From positions 15,045,501 to 15,109,500 of the forward strand of contig JABWDB010000001.1 of NCBI GenBank assembly GCA_019614645.1: a stretch of 64,000 bases of DNA. The letters are read 5' to 3'. Positions 46,507 to 58,074 of the stretch are shown here, in pieces (position 1 is the first letter of the stretch; every line of letters begins with the position of its first letter). The notes beneath the pieces were generated by a model. It searched no databases, was not told where the DNA came from, and saw only the letters and a program-made list of their open reading frames with translations. The position numbers and the translations under genes were made by a program. Origin of the DNA: Stratiolaelaps scimitus. Lineage: Eukaryota; Arthropoda; Arachnida; Mesostigmata; Laelapidae.

Positions 46507-48589
46507 AAGTGTAATAAAATCGTGAATAATGGCCGCTTTCGGTACGAACGGCTCGCAATCAACATGCATGTATAAAAAAAAACCTTGTCTGTTATACGAA
46601 TTATTTCCCATCCTCATTTGCCTCAACTATCTCGTATTAGTAATCGTTTAGATTTTCAAAATCAGATCCCTGTCAAACTAAGCGCAACTTGCGCTTGTGG
46701 GAAGACGGATCACCAGAAGTCGAGCTACTCTCTAGCACTATTTCATAGCGAATAAATGTTATACTATAACCGGTTGGCAATTAGCTTAGGAAACAAGCTC
46801 CTATTTACGCAGATTAGCACAGTGGACAGCATGCCGGCTGGAGTAATCAGTCTAGACTACCAACAACTAACCGTGGGAAAAAATTGAAACCAGCTAGTTT
46901 TCGATGACAGCGATCATACACTTTGCCTAAAAGTTTGCCAGTGCAAAAATAGGAATAACAGGTCCCTCGAGCGTCATTAGAGAGCTAAATATGATTGTGG
47001 AACGTACGGCGTCAGCGGGACTCAAATTTTTACGAGCGCCAAACTCGGAGCTATCTCGCAATATAAATATTTGTGCGGTTGAGGACGCCCATAAACTATA
47101 TTCTGTAATTAAACGAAAATCTTAAGACAGTTGCATCGATGGCATTTGGAGCTGGTATCGATAATCGATGCTCCTATTAACAATATCTATGGCATATTGG
47201 AGTTAAAACGATCTGGTCTGTGTGGACGTTAAAGCGATTAGAGAAGTTGGAAGTGTCATTTTAATATTTTTAACACCACGTGCGAAGGTCATTGAGGAAG
47301 GTGCTGCTTCCCTGCTTTCCATACGCCTCTTTGCTGAATCGTCCTGAAAGATAGGCTAAATCCTTTTAAAGGGTGCCACTGGAATTGGGAAATAGAATTC
47401 CTTGTGAACCTTTAGAACCTGCTTTTTATTGAGCCCTTGACGAGGATGTCGGTTCGTAGTGTCGAGTGGGATGCTGCTAGGAAAGTATCGGCTCAGAACC
47501 TCTCCGTTGCTCTATCTAAGTAAAGCAGATAAATCTAGAGCAGAAACCCTGAAACAGCGATGCCGATTCAACTATGTCCATGTATCATATAGTTGATGAT
47601 ATGTACGAAGGTGATCTTGTTTATTTGTATATGCTCATCGACATAATAATCAGCAAAATGCAACAGCAAAATACTTTTCTATAAGACCAATTTATACAAA
47701 CAGATCCAACAGTTTATAGCTATTTTCCTTGTTCATATTCGTGTTATTTGTGCGGTACAAGTTGGTACGCCAAATTGACGAGAGCCTTTAACGCCTGAAA
47801 AGCGCAATAGGAATAATATGAATAGAAAATATAGCAGAACGCGACTAAGACAAGCGCATGCATTTTAGGACACGTAAATCTAAACTTTGAGACTATTTCG
47901 TCTTAAATACAGGGGAACTGAAGGTGGACTGATGTCGCTTTGTTTGAGCGCTGTATTTACGAGGCTTTTTGAAGAAACGCGAGGCCCCGGTGACACATAA
48001 CGTGATAAATATTCTGTGCACGGCAATCAGCAGAGGCCATAACTCGTTCTTCTTAAAACGTCCTGTTACGCAAGAATAATTCGCGGTTTCGAGGCTTCTC
48101 ACAGAATCAACTGGGTCACCTAAAATATCGAAGGGAGCAATATTTAAGGATGCGTAGATGCACACAACCTTACAGGGTCCAATTTGGCGCATAAATAACG
48201 GCATAAATTATAGAGAGAAAATTGTGAAATAATCTTTGTTTTTTGGAAAATTGTGAAGGTTCTGGGTGAAACTGGACAAAATAGTCAGACGTATATGATG
48301 TAGGGACGAGGTCTAGCTGGTACCGATTATTATTAGGAGAGGTCGAGATTATCGTCGATAGTGCCAAATCAACAAAGCGATATTTGGCTATAAATCCTTC
48401 TAATGCAATATACTTCCAAGCTCACTTCAGACATATTCAATGTTTATACAATACGATTTCTACCAAAGTGTCTTTCCACCACTCACACTGGCTTTCCGAA
48501 GACATCGACTGGATCACGACACTGTGAAGGCAATTTTTTTAAGTAGAGGTTAAAAGCAAAAATCCATCATCTTCACCGGCTTTCAATGC

Positions 48590-48990
48590 TTGGGTATTCG
48601 CGGTGTGAGTTCACCGTTACTGAAGTAGTGGATGGTGTTCTAAGACTGCTCAACCAGAAAGCATATGGACCAGACACAACTACAATGGGAACATCAAAAC
48701 GGCTCTGGCTTTTGCACAATATTGGACAAGCTTGCCCTACGAAGGCCTGAATGAAGAAATACATCGAGAAGTTCGGGGAGAATGTCTAATGGTTTTAATA
48801 AGAAATACGAAATCTTGGCGAAAAATCGCGGAGAATTGCTTACTTCGGTTATGAGTCCTCGCACGACGTCTAATTGCTTACCGGGAGCATCGCGAAGCAT
48901 AGCCAGCCGGACAGTTCTTCTCGGTTTTCATCAACGACATGCCCTCAAGCATCAAACAATTGGTGAGATCATTCGCGGCTCAAATCAAGG
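48590..48990 (+). mobile_element. Non-LTR retrotransposon RT relic (Jockey/R1-like)
   Basis: At about 48605-48690 the plus strand reads FTVTEVVDGVLRLLNQKA then YGPD, matching the RT fingers motif l..L...KapGpD. At 48912-48985 it reads QFFSVFINDMPSSIKQLV, matching the later RT motif PLLF.iFINDlp. Intervening frames are broken by stops, and the catalytic YADD block is not recognisable. A 5'-truncated, dead LINE fragment. The exact clade cannot be settled by eye. Confidence 0.6.
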
Positions 48991-50240
48991 CAAGTGCCAG
49001 ATTTAAAATCAAGGCGGGGGCGATTTAAAAACCGCAAAAGCTACCGACGAATACCGCCGTCAGAGTATTCAATATAGTCGTGCCAACCGCCACAAACCGA
49101 GGTCAAGTCATCAGGGGGCCGATAAGCTCACGAGACCTGACAGCCCTTGACAGAGCCAATCTTAAACTCAGTTCATTCTTAAAACCAGCGTTCAAACGTC
49201 AAAGCACGAAACGAAATCGCCCAGTGTACTTGCTGGCCGGTTCTTCGTCTTTCGTCGAAGAGACTCGGAGAACGTTTAAACTCTCCTAACAGAGTTGCAT
49301 ATCGCACCTTCGTGGACAGTTAAATTACGAAGAGAAAGGAGGTGGATCATGATTCGTCAGGATGTGTACATTTTAAACGTTTGTACATACAATGCTAGGC
49401 ATAACGTGTTAAATTAATCCATGTACAATATATCCTATATCCTAAGAGGGTTGAGAAGAAATTCCCTGCAGACAGCCGCAAAACGACCTGTGCATGACAG
49501 GGCGGACTACCATCCACGCGCATGTGAATGTTGCTTTTTTTTGGAAACAATGTGATCCAGTTAGCTGGTCCGCAGTCACTATTGCCCCTCGGAGTGTTTT
49601 CAAAACCTTGGTAGCACATGTCATAGAGAGCTGAGAACTTCACCTGCTGACACTCGAGTCTTCGCTTACATGCAGCTCAGCGCTGGTTCTGTTCCTTGGA
49701 ATAGACATGAATCTAGCAGTTGAAACATCGTTTAGTGCTAAAAAAAATTCCGAAACGCGAACGCTGTAAATCAAATTGGTTGATGTGTTAGACTGGGAAG
49801 CCTTCCCGCGGCAAAACTTCTACTAAATCGATTCAGGAGGATTGATTGGACCGTTGGAGAGTCATCGCGAAGAAGGTCATCTTCACTATAGGACATCTCA
49901 CGAACAAACCAGTTGTGAGAATTACCCCCGAGTCTTTGAGCAAGCTTTGCCTGCTTATTCTGGAATTGCACACACCACATATTTCGAACCGCAAAAATTC
50001 ATATGATCCAAACGGTTCCAGGGCAGATTCAGGGGATACGTATCGCCTACTCTCAATCAAATCTACAAATCTCTACAAAATCTTTAAGCAGCAAAAAGCT
50101 CAGCTAACGCATACCGTTGCAATCGACCATCGTCTTGCCCATGTCCAGGGAATATGCTGATGGGCAAGAACGGGGTTAGAACGGAAGAGACGACATCTCC
50201 AGTAGCAGCTCCGAACAGATTTGGTCGTGAAATGATGACT
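48991..50240. other. Spacer, no supported gene
   Basis: Several short open frames but none with splice sites, codon bias or family resemblance. May include decayed flanks of the neighbouring LINE and transposase relics. Confidence 0.35.
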
Positions 50241-50242
50241 TG

Positions 50243-50460
50243 GCAAAACGAAATTATCGATGCAAAACGATATTTTGAGTTCTTGAAAAGACTCATGGAC
50301 GAACGCCACACGAGAATCAAGAGCACGCAGTGCAGCGTCTTCTCGATGACAAGGCTCACCGTACAGCTGCAATAATAAACTGGCTGCAGGCTAACGATAT
50401 CCGTCGATGAATTCCACCTGCATATTCTCCAGATTTACGCCCTTGTGGTTGTGGTTATAA
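50243..50460 (+). mobile_element. Tc1/mariner-superfamily transposase relic
   Basis: In shifting frames the strand reads QNEIIDAKRYFEFLKRLMDE, then LLDDKAHRTAAIINWLQAND, then IPPAYSPDLRPC. These match the DDE/D domain order: the .Y...L..L helix, (H/Q)DNA..HTA and PPYSPDLnP. It contains stops and lacks the final acidic residue. No terminal repeats found. Distinct from the copy at 29366. Confidence 0.6.
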
Positions 50461-51192
50461 AAGGGGCAATTGGAGGTGCAGATTATCGAGACATCGGTAT
50501 CCTTCAAGAAGCTGGTGATAACAAGGTTAGGTGTGTGATGACGCCATTGGCGGGGTACACTGCCGTTCCGAGACTCTCAAGGCAATGGCTTCATTGATAT
50601 AGGCCAATGAATCATAGCTCTAGTTCATCGTATTCAATAGTTTAATTAAAGTCGTTTCGATGCACAAAATAGCTTCCAATAGCTTTTGTCCGACATACAG
50701 TTAACTAGTGTTATGTTTGAGATGTTTGTAGTGAGTGACAGTTTCAAATGCGGATTGAAAATTGCAGAAAGGCTTCTTATAGTATACCACGACTCTCGAA
50801 CAAACTTCAACGCAGCGGTGACTTGATCTGGGCGCGAACTGCTCCTTTCAGATTGATTCTTTGGTTGTTTGCGTTATGATTACAGTCGATTGTGCTTTTC
50901 AGCATTTTGAATGCGTCTGAGGTGAGATAACGAGACGTGTACGCCGGTTGTACAAATTGCTTTTGTCACCACGCTTATAAATCCGAGCAACGATGGTCGG
51001 AAACAGATTGGGGGCCGTCAGCCTCTCTTCAGGCGAGCGAATATTTCGTCAGATGTTGTTTGCCGTTGCACGTGTCGTATGTGGGTGCTTTAAGCATTAT
51101 AGTTAATTATGATAATAGTGATAGTAATTTATTTATCGGAACGAGACATAACAAACGAATTCATCAACATTTAGACTATTTACTCCGGACCA

Positions 51193-51208
51193 GGGGGGGG
51201 GGGGGGGG
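51193..51208 (+). repeat. Poly-G run
   Basis: Sixteen consecutive G, the longest homopolymer seen. Confidence 0.9.
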
Positions 51209-52005
51209 CGGCGTACTCGGTACACGTTCGTGAAGGATATGCCAAAAAATTATACGCGATATATCGGAGAGTCAATGTGGTGTGTAGCCAGTTATCTAAT
51301 TCGTCCCTGCTCGATCTACGATATAACTACTACATACATTTATTCTAAATAGAGATTTGAGGCAGTAGTGCCTCGTGAGACTTACGCGAGTAAAAGTCAG
51401 GTAGAGACCGGATGAATGTTTTTCCCTACGAATTATGAACGAGGAAACAATGTTCCTCCTACGCGCGGCCAGTTATTATCAATCAACAAGGAACAACTCG
51501 CTTAGATACACATATGTCTAACGATGATATTCTTGCAAACGACTATATTCTCCTCATTCAAACGGCTTCTACATTCTGTACAAAACTACCAAAGAACAAC
51601 ACAAGCAGCATCCAAGGTGCGGTGCACAAGTCCCAAATTGACGATGACGGCAGGGACTGGAGGGGAATCTTGGACGGACGTTTTCTACTGGACAACACAG
51701 ATTTACGTTTGGCATTCAACCTAGCGCGAAGGAATTCGCGGCAAATTCGTTATTTCGGTCATATACACATACGGTAGATAGCTAACTATTATAGCTAGCT
51801 CTAAGCACTGTTTTTCGAGCCTCATCTGTTCTCCTATCTGACAAGCCTCAGCTCTTAACCTTTTAGGTATTACAATGAGGACCTGTCGGGGCCACCTTTG
51901 CTTATTAGCTCGAAGCACTATTACGGCACAAACGCAACGTCATTACGTCGACACAATATCGAACTCCGTCAGTTTGAGTTTGTGTGCATCATGAACAAAC
52001 CATTT

Positions 52006-52032
52006 TCTCACAGTGAATTATTCACTGTGAGA
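52006..52032. other. Perfect 12-bp hairpin
   Basis: TCTCACAGTGAA, a 3-base loop TTA, then TTCACTGTGAGA. Not AT-repeat based. Role unknown. Confidence 0.7.
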
Positions 52033-52857
52033 GAGCTTGCAGTACGAAGGTCCCCGATAGGGAGAGACCGATGGGGAGAGAACAGATATATTGTAGCTGT
52101 ACGTATCTGATGCTGTGGACAAAATGACTGAATCGTAGCCGTTTGTCAGCAATATAGATTGTTTTCTAAACAGTTGATGGAGGAGCGTTTCTGTACAAAC
52201 TTGAAGGCTATGCACTCATTTGTAAAGGAACCCACAACTCTGTCGCGTCTCTGCGCCCGCGTGGTGATAAGCGAGAAAGATGTTACGCCATAGCACGACT
52301 GCGTCGAATGGCCGTTTATTCTGTAAGTCATTCGAGTGAAGAAAGTTATCTTACGTTGCAGATACAGGCACAAAAAAACAAAGCAATCCGTCAAGATACA
52401 TCCTCTATCGTATATTGTACACGAATGCGAAAGGTACCGCTAGCTCTCACCAAGGTCATCATGTTCCCCGTATCTCTAAAAAACGAGCCAAGGACATATA
52501 TATATATATTTGTATAGTTATTGCATCACAACGAAACTTTCTATATTTGCGTAATTCTAAATACTTGGCATGCACGCCTGCTCGGACAATGGAAACCAAT
52601 TCACGGCCTCGATTCATATGCGAGTTATCTCACGTTTATCCGTTAGCAAATAGTCATCTACTCTCTCTGGGTCTAGCGGTGAAAGGGGCTTGATAGTGGC
52701 ATCTGTGGCGGGCCAACAATTCTTAGCAGTTTCTTCATAATTCTCAGCAAATGGTTACTAATACAGTTACTTCAAAGATTAACAGACTTCCTGCTCTGAG
52801 TTATGCGTGAAATCCAAAGCAGCAAACGCCGTTATAAGGCCTAAACAAATTTATTGA

Positions 52858-53140
52858 TCACAATAGTGCGTCCTCCAATATAAAATATTTAAAGTCGTAG
52901 TTGGGTCCAGGGTGTCTGGCCAAGACCGTAATGGTCCCGAGGGAGGCGATGGCATTGCCCCTCTGCCTGTTATCGAGGTGAAAGCGCTGCAGAAGAATGG
53001 ATCCCGCGCCCTTGGTGCGGATCAGCCTATGGTAGACCCCTTCGAGGAATCTAGCAGTGAGGGGGCCGTGGCCACCTCAGGTTTCGAAGGCAGTAGGGAA
53101 AAAGGGATGAGTTGCCTGGAGGGCGGCATACTTCTCTAGT
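52858..53140 (-). mobile_element. C-terminal end of an RTE-like LINE
   Basis: On the minus strand one frame, broken by a single TGA, reads YAALQATHPFFPTAFET, then GGHGPLTARFLEGVYHRLI, then SILLQRFHLDNRQRGNAIAS and LGTI, ending EDALL and a stop at 52858. This matches the conserved LINE tail f.PfavET.G..g..a..fl..l..R…g…s..flfQRls…qRgNA.s.lGT. An AATAAA lies just beyond (complement at 52850-52855). The plus strand is also open here, but this match explains the conservation. Confidence 0.6.
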
Positions 53141-53554
53141 TTAGTTGGCATTATATCATTTCGCTGAGCTGTGCTGGGTCCACCTCTCACTATTCTCCTT
53201 CGCGAGCGTAGCATGGTATATATGTATGTGTCTCGGAGAACGGAGAACAGGCGTTTATACCAACAACAATACGAGTCGCTACAAACAGCTTACTATTGAA
53301 CGAAGCCCGCGGAGCTTGGGATGAAAAACCCGGCAGCTTTTTCAATTGCATCAGACGCCTCTGGTATATTTGGACGCGTAACGCATGCAATACATTAGCG
53401 ATTGGTAATTCGATGTGTACCGCTCCACCACTTTGAGTGCCACGTATTTCCCTGTTTAAGTAAATTTTTCGGGCACGACACTCACCCCTATCTAGGTCTG
53501 CTTGGCTCAACTTGTTCACTCGAGGGCGACGACTGATCTGGAATTCTCATATAT

Positions 53555-53710
53555 TTTTTAGGGCTTCTTTAATTTATTAAAAATGATATAAATATTTCTT
53601 AAACCTATTCATTTATTTTCTTTATAAAATTCCTAACTTTATAAGTTTTGATTAATAGAGGTTCTTATTTTATATTAATAAACTATAAAATAAAAAGACT
53701 GCCTATACTT
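53555..53710. other. Very AT-rich island
   Basis: About 80% A+T, non-repetitive (TAAAAATGATATAAATATTT and so on), flanked by ordinary DNA. It resembles organelle-like composition, and a nuclear copy of mitochondrial DNA is possible. I could not read a mitochondrial gene in it. Confidence 0.35.
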
Positions 53711-54061
53711 CTCTAGCGTTTCTTCTTAGTGATTGCACTTAGCCCTCGGATCGAGAATCCGGCAAGGGAACATCGGCAGGGAGACCCAGGCTAACGGCAA
53801 TACGTTTACAAACGTGTATTTCATCTGCGATCGCCAATCTCTTCATCAGTTTTGGAGTGTCACCCTCCACATCCCCTTAGTTAAAAGCAAAAGCAGATAG
53901 ACACCGATTGGTGTTGTCGTCCAGTGTCGTATTCTTGTGCCTTAGTACCCCGCACATTTGGCAAACGTTCTAGCAGGATGGTTTTTCCTGTTTTTACTGA
54001 TTTCTATGCTTTTACCCAAAAAGCTCTATTTATGTTAAATTAAATGCACCTAAAGTTTCAC

Positions 54062-54064
<3 letters not shown>

Positions 54065-54098
<34 letters not shown>
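54065..54098. repeat. (AT)n microsatellite
   Basis: About 34 bp AT run. Another at 54524-54545. Confidence 0.9.
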
Positions 54099-54100
<2 letters not shown>

Positions 54101-54511
54101 TTGTCTATTTAACGTGGCTTCGTGATGAAGCATATCTTGGTAACAGGTCCCGAGATGGCCAATGATTACAAAATTGTCTTCACTAGTCTACGAGTCACTA
54201 CAGAAGCAAAATGTTTCCACGGTTGAATTATTTACGTCTGTTTATATTAACACTTGTCCATTTGTGGTATTAGCTAATGTTTGCTTCTATTCTGTGTTTC
54301 AGGTAAGCAAGGCTAAGGAAAGCGCTCGTGAATGATGAAAATCAAATACCGTATTCTTCTATGAGGAAATACGCCCATTCGATAGGTCAATTTTTACGTG
54401 CACCTAACACAGAGGTTTAATTAGTTTACGAACGACCAACTCAAACGGAAATGGGTTACGGAAACACTATTTAGCAAAAACACCATTAATCTACATGTAT
54501 TCGTTTGGAGC

Positions 54512-54547
<36 letters not shown>

Positions 54548-54783
54548 TTCTATATTCTACACACAAATCTGCTGTTCATTCATTCTTGCATCCGCTCTTT
54601 AATCTTGAGCTAATTTCTCCCATTAAATCCGCTGTAAACTCTCCACCACTCCGAGTGTATCGACGTCTACCGACTGGGCCAAATACCTTCCGCCAACTTC
54701 GTGATATTTCAGTCCATTATTCCCGTTTTCCTTGGCTGCCTGTGTTCTGTAACATGGGACCAGAGTTTTCCCGATGACTACAG

Positions 54784-54899
54784 GATCAAGGGTATGCGAT
54801 CCAGGAGAAGAGTGGTGTTGGCCGATAAGCCAGCCGATCTTTTTGACCCATTACGTGGGCCGATTGGAGTGCTCCGGAGATGATGTCATTGGCGTTTAA
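54784..54899 (+). CDS. Possible terminal exon of a cysteine-containing secreted peptide
   Basis: A fair acceptor (TTTTCCCGATGACTACAG) precedes a stretch that in phase 1 gives SRVCDPGEEWCWPISQPIFL, then THYVGRLECSGDDVIGV and TAA at 54897-54899. This phase matches the signal-peptide exon at 44863, and the split codon would be Gly. The next frame is also open (GMRSRRRVVLADKPADLFDP…) and cannot be excluded. The implied 9.8-kb intron and odd cysteine count make the link speculative. Confidence 0.22.
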
Positions 54900-55723
54900 G
54901 TGGCGGAATCATCCACAATCATCGTTCATCCTTTGTGTGAATCTGGCTTTGAGCTCACCCCGATAGCATAGCCACAACGACTACGACAGGATAGTTGCAA
55001 TGCAATGCGCGAGCTGATTCTAGAAAGCACGAACAAGCGGCTTCACTTGCCTGGCACTGGTTGATACTACTTAATGTACTGTATTTTGCTTAGAATGTGC
55101 TCACCGAGTTTACTGCAACGAAATCTCGGGCTGCCGGATTGGTCGTCTTCTTCACCACGGTCTATTCTATTAAGGATCGCTGCCTGTCCAATTTGCAAAT
55201 ATTTAGTCTCCTCATGCTGACGATGTCAACGTCCTTGTCCCGGGTCCTCACAGCGATGCTCTGCGACCCTCTCTTAGAGACATTTCCACTGGAAATATTC
55301 GTTCTTAGTTTATTATTCGTCCTTACTTAACCTTTGCGCTGTCCTGACCCTGATTCTACAGTTGGTTTGCCGTACGATACTTGAAAATAGTGTTTCTCGA
55401 ATCAGCCTGCGCTGCATCCTACTGTGGAAGTATCCGAATCAATTTGTGTCGAGTGGATTATTATCTCGTCGGACAACAATAATAATAATAATAACAACGG
55501 ATGGCCAGATAATACGCGGAAGACGAAGTTGTTTTTATCTGCGGCGTACGATCTGTCTCATATATCGCTTGCTACTCTTCCCAATCACGTGTGATCAAAA
55601 AACTGCGTTTTTTCTACACGCGAGAATGCGTGGATTTAAGTAAAGTCATTTCCAGGACTCCCTTCGGATAGTCAAAACAAATCACCCTTGTACCCCTTAT
55701 ATCTGCCGGCTGTATCTTGTAGT
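54900..55723. other. No gene seen
   Basis: Ordinary composition with an ATA run at about 55479-55495. Open frames here have no support. Confidence 0.4.
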
Positions 55724-55892
55724 CGGGCTGACTCTCAGCCAGCGTTTACGGTCCACGGAATTGTTTTTTTGCATTGCTTCATAAGATGGATCTCAAAATG
55801 CAAATGTGCAGCGGTAGGCATCGAACCCGTGTTCGTACGTGTCTCCTCCGGTTGCAAGGTGCACACGAATGCACCCTGCTACCGGGCTTGAC
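55724..55892 (-). mobile_element. tRNA-derived SINE, copy 3 (nearly full)
   Basis: Minus-strand SINE colinear with copy 2. The tail CGGGCTGACTCTCAGCCAGC at 55724 (read here as its complement) contains the mini-hairpin GGCTGA-CTC-TCAGCC, followed by GTCCACGG, CTTCATAAGATGG and AAAATGCAAATGTGCA. The B-box complement GGCATCGAACCC is at 55817, and the head ends at about 55892 (ACCGGGCTTGAC). It lacks the outermost AAGTAAATTTT. Confidence 0.7.
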
Positions 55893-56140
55893 ATCCGCCG
55901 GCTTTGCGAGAGTTTCAAATTGTTTTACCAATAGCAGTGCCCTAAAAACTTGGCTACGAATGCTGAAATGTTTTACACTTCTAGGGCCTACCCTTAACAA
56001 ACGTTCCCCAGAGTATGATTACGAAGAGTGCGGCTATGTCGTCGAAGTTCACAAGCCAAAATTACATATGGTGGTTTACTTAGCGTTGAAGCGTCCTCTG
56101 TTCTCGACAGGCTCGAATAGCTGACCAGGCCCTTGTCATA

Positions 56141-56780
56141 CTATCCAGGGGCGCCTGGAAGTTCCTGTGACCAATGAGGACGTGGAGTCTTAAAGGACGT
56201 GTGTTTGCCTGTAGATGTGTCTGTCCAATTTTCAACGTCTGGGATAATATACCTTAGAGAAGCCTGAAGGCTCCCCCAAGACATCGCATTCAATTTTTCT
56301 TGCCAAGCCGCTATGGATGTTTCCCAAAGCTCTCTACCCTCTTTTGTTGGGTCAGGATATTTTTTCGTGTGCTTGTATATGCCGTTATGTACCACGAGAC
56401 GATCCCTCTAAGAACCAAAACGATGAGGGCGAAGTGTCCTGCAAGCCAATATGATTCTCAAGGCAAGCGTTCCTTGCCTTTATTTGATAGCATCCAGGTG
56501 GACTCCTTTGAGAAGACCGTGAAGACTGCCCAAAAAAGGATGGTGGATTCGGCAAACGCCATAAATAACTTCATTTTCTCTTCCATTGGACCATAGGTGT
56601 TCCACATGAAGCTGATGTATTTTGCGGCTGCTTTTGAAGACTTGTTGTTACAGATTTGACGTGGGAAATCCTGCGCGTTTCCCGGTCAAGCTGTATGTCA
56701 AGGTATCTAACACAGGGCCAGTGCTTAACATGACTTAATGAAAGCTTGATTAAAATTGTTCTCCGGCTATGCACAAAACG
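56141..56780 (-). mobile_element. 3' part of an R1-like LINE
   Basis: On the minus strand, in order: HVKHWPCVRYLDIQLDRETR and HVKSVTTSLQK (RT thumb, matching VkYLGi.LD…HV), then KLFMAFAESTILFWAVFTVF (matching the SilLYgapvW region). 56141-56395 reads TSIAAWQEKLNAMSWGSLQA, YIIPDVENWTD and HWSQEL, matching the R1 tail W Q..W…G.wt..LIPDi..W…..GHG. Stops and frameshifts show it is inactive. R1-clade LINEs are characteristic of arthropods, supporting the host assignment. This copy is outside rDNA. Confidence 0.7.
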
Positions 56781-56820
56781 TAGTGGGGAGATGGGGAAAC
56801 TATACTAAAGGACACTAAAG

Positions 56821-56865
56821 GTTGTCGAGCTGATTCTCAGCTAACATTTAAAGTCCACAGAGAAC
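56821..56865 (-). mobile_element. SINE tail fragment, copy 4
   Basis: TCGAGCTGATTCTCAGCTAA then CATTTAAAGTCCACAG matches the tail of the SINE family, including the mini-hairpin half-sites. The head is missing. It lies 40 bp from the R1-like LINE edge. Confidence 0.6.
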
Positions 56866-57110
56866 TATATTGAAATGTCGTAAACTCGATGCCATAACAG
56901 AAGACCACCACAGAAGGGATCTGGGATTTCTCGGACGCCCACAAGCGCAGTGATGCTGATGTCTCCCGGTGGCGCCTTCCGGGACAGCTATTATAATAAT
57001 TATAAAGCCTCCAAAAGAATAGTTTTTTTTCTTGCTATATGGTCTATTTGTAAAAATCTATTAAAAAAGAACAGATTCATTCTCTGTGGCCAGTTTGGGA
57101 TTGACTCGTA

Positions 57111-57148
<38 letters not shown>

Positions 57149-58017
57149 TTCATACCGTTCGTGTAAGATTTTCAAAGAAAATATGTTATAATATGAGAGT
57201 TGAGAAATTGAACAAATTCCGTGCTAAAATTGATTTCTAGCGTTCGTGGCCAGTCCACGTACAGTTACATCAAAAAAGTGTGAACCCGCTTTAAACGTTC
57301 CGTGAACCGGAACGAATTGGTGCAGTCATACGTTCACGAGGGTATACATAAGTGGTACTTACAGTATGCGTAAAAAAACAAACGTTAAATTGCCTCATCG
57401 GAGTTATTAGCAGATGTGAATTTCGATTAACACCGAGAAATTGGCAACGGATAGCTGATGGAAACGTTGTCGGACGCTGCTCAAGTGTCTGCTGAATTCG
57501 AAGACAGGACGTCCCGTTCAATCATGCACCGTGGCCAACTAATTTGTGTTTGTAAATTGACTAATCAATCATGCAAGTGATTGACTCCGTAGTTGTTTCC
57601 AATTGGATGTGACGAAATGATACGCATAATCGTCTTGTGAAAAGACGTCCCCAGAGACCAAGACGCAATAGGATTTGTTATGATAATAACAATAATACCA
57701 ATAATGATAACTATATTGACAAATCTGCAAGTACAAGACTGGGTCGATGAAAAGGCAGGTAAACTATTGGTCGGCAAACAATGGACATTAATCAGATATG
57801 ATTAACTATTGGATGAAGACTTCCTGACTATAGACGGTTCTAATTAATGAATCCCAAATATTCTCTTGTTTGAAATAAAACTCCGAGTTACTGTCTTCGC
57901 GAGTTTGAGAACAAGGCGACCTAGATACTATTTGTTTATTTATTTTGTACTATTTGTCCCCTACGATGAAGTAAATATATGATCAAAACTCATATACTCA
58001 TACTGTCAACTGTGAAC
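56866..58017. other. Spacer, no gene seen
   Basis: Contains an AT run at 57113-57146 and an ATA-rich patch at about 57680-57715. Confidence 0.4.
57113..57146. repeat. (AT)n microsatellite
   Basis: About 34 bp AT run. Confidence 0.9.
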
Positions 58018-58074
58018 CACCTGGCCTGCCGTGTTGGGCTACTGCTTTAACTACTGAGCTGCGGCACCATGAAT
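58018..58074 (-). repeat. tRNA-like relic
   Basis: Minus strand GGTGCCGCAGCTCAGTAGTT closely matches a tRNA 5' end plus D-arm (A-box GCAGCTCAGTAGTT). Downstream AGGTGGTTCACAG is a poor B-box. It is unlike the main SINE family head. A SINE head or tRNA pseudogene. Confidence 0.42.

Larger units (their letters stand above)
44954..48580. other. Spacer/intron with a SINE composite
   Basis: CAG/CTG triplets at 45010-45050 follow the signal-peptide exon. The SINE composite is at 45568-45830 and a long AT run at 46450-46506. No supported exon in the rest. Confidence 0.4.
50461..52857. other. Spacer with poly-G run and a short hairpin
   Basis: Contains a 16-base G run at 51193-51208, a perfect foldback at 52006-52032, and open frames with no further support. 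Confidence 0.4.
53141..54783. other. Spacer with AT-rich island
   Basis: Includes an 18-base SINE-tail fragment at 53458-53475 (AAGTAAATTTTTCGGGCA), an AT-rich island at 53555-53710, and AT runs at 54065-54098 and 54524-54545. At 54300 a very good acceptor (TATTCTGTGTTTCAG) precedes GTA AGC AAG GCT … TGA. It could be a last exon (VSKAKESARE), but the same bases also look like a donor (CAG/GTAAGC). Confidence 0.4.

Noticed and set aside
52912..53139. Plus-strand acidic/Gly-rich frame as a gene
   Set aside because: It is the antisense shadow of the LINE C-terminal match on the minus strand.
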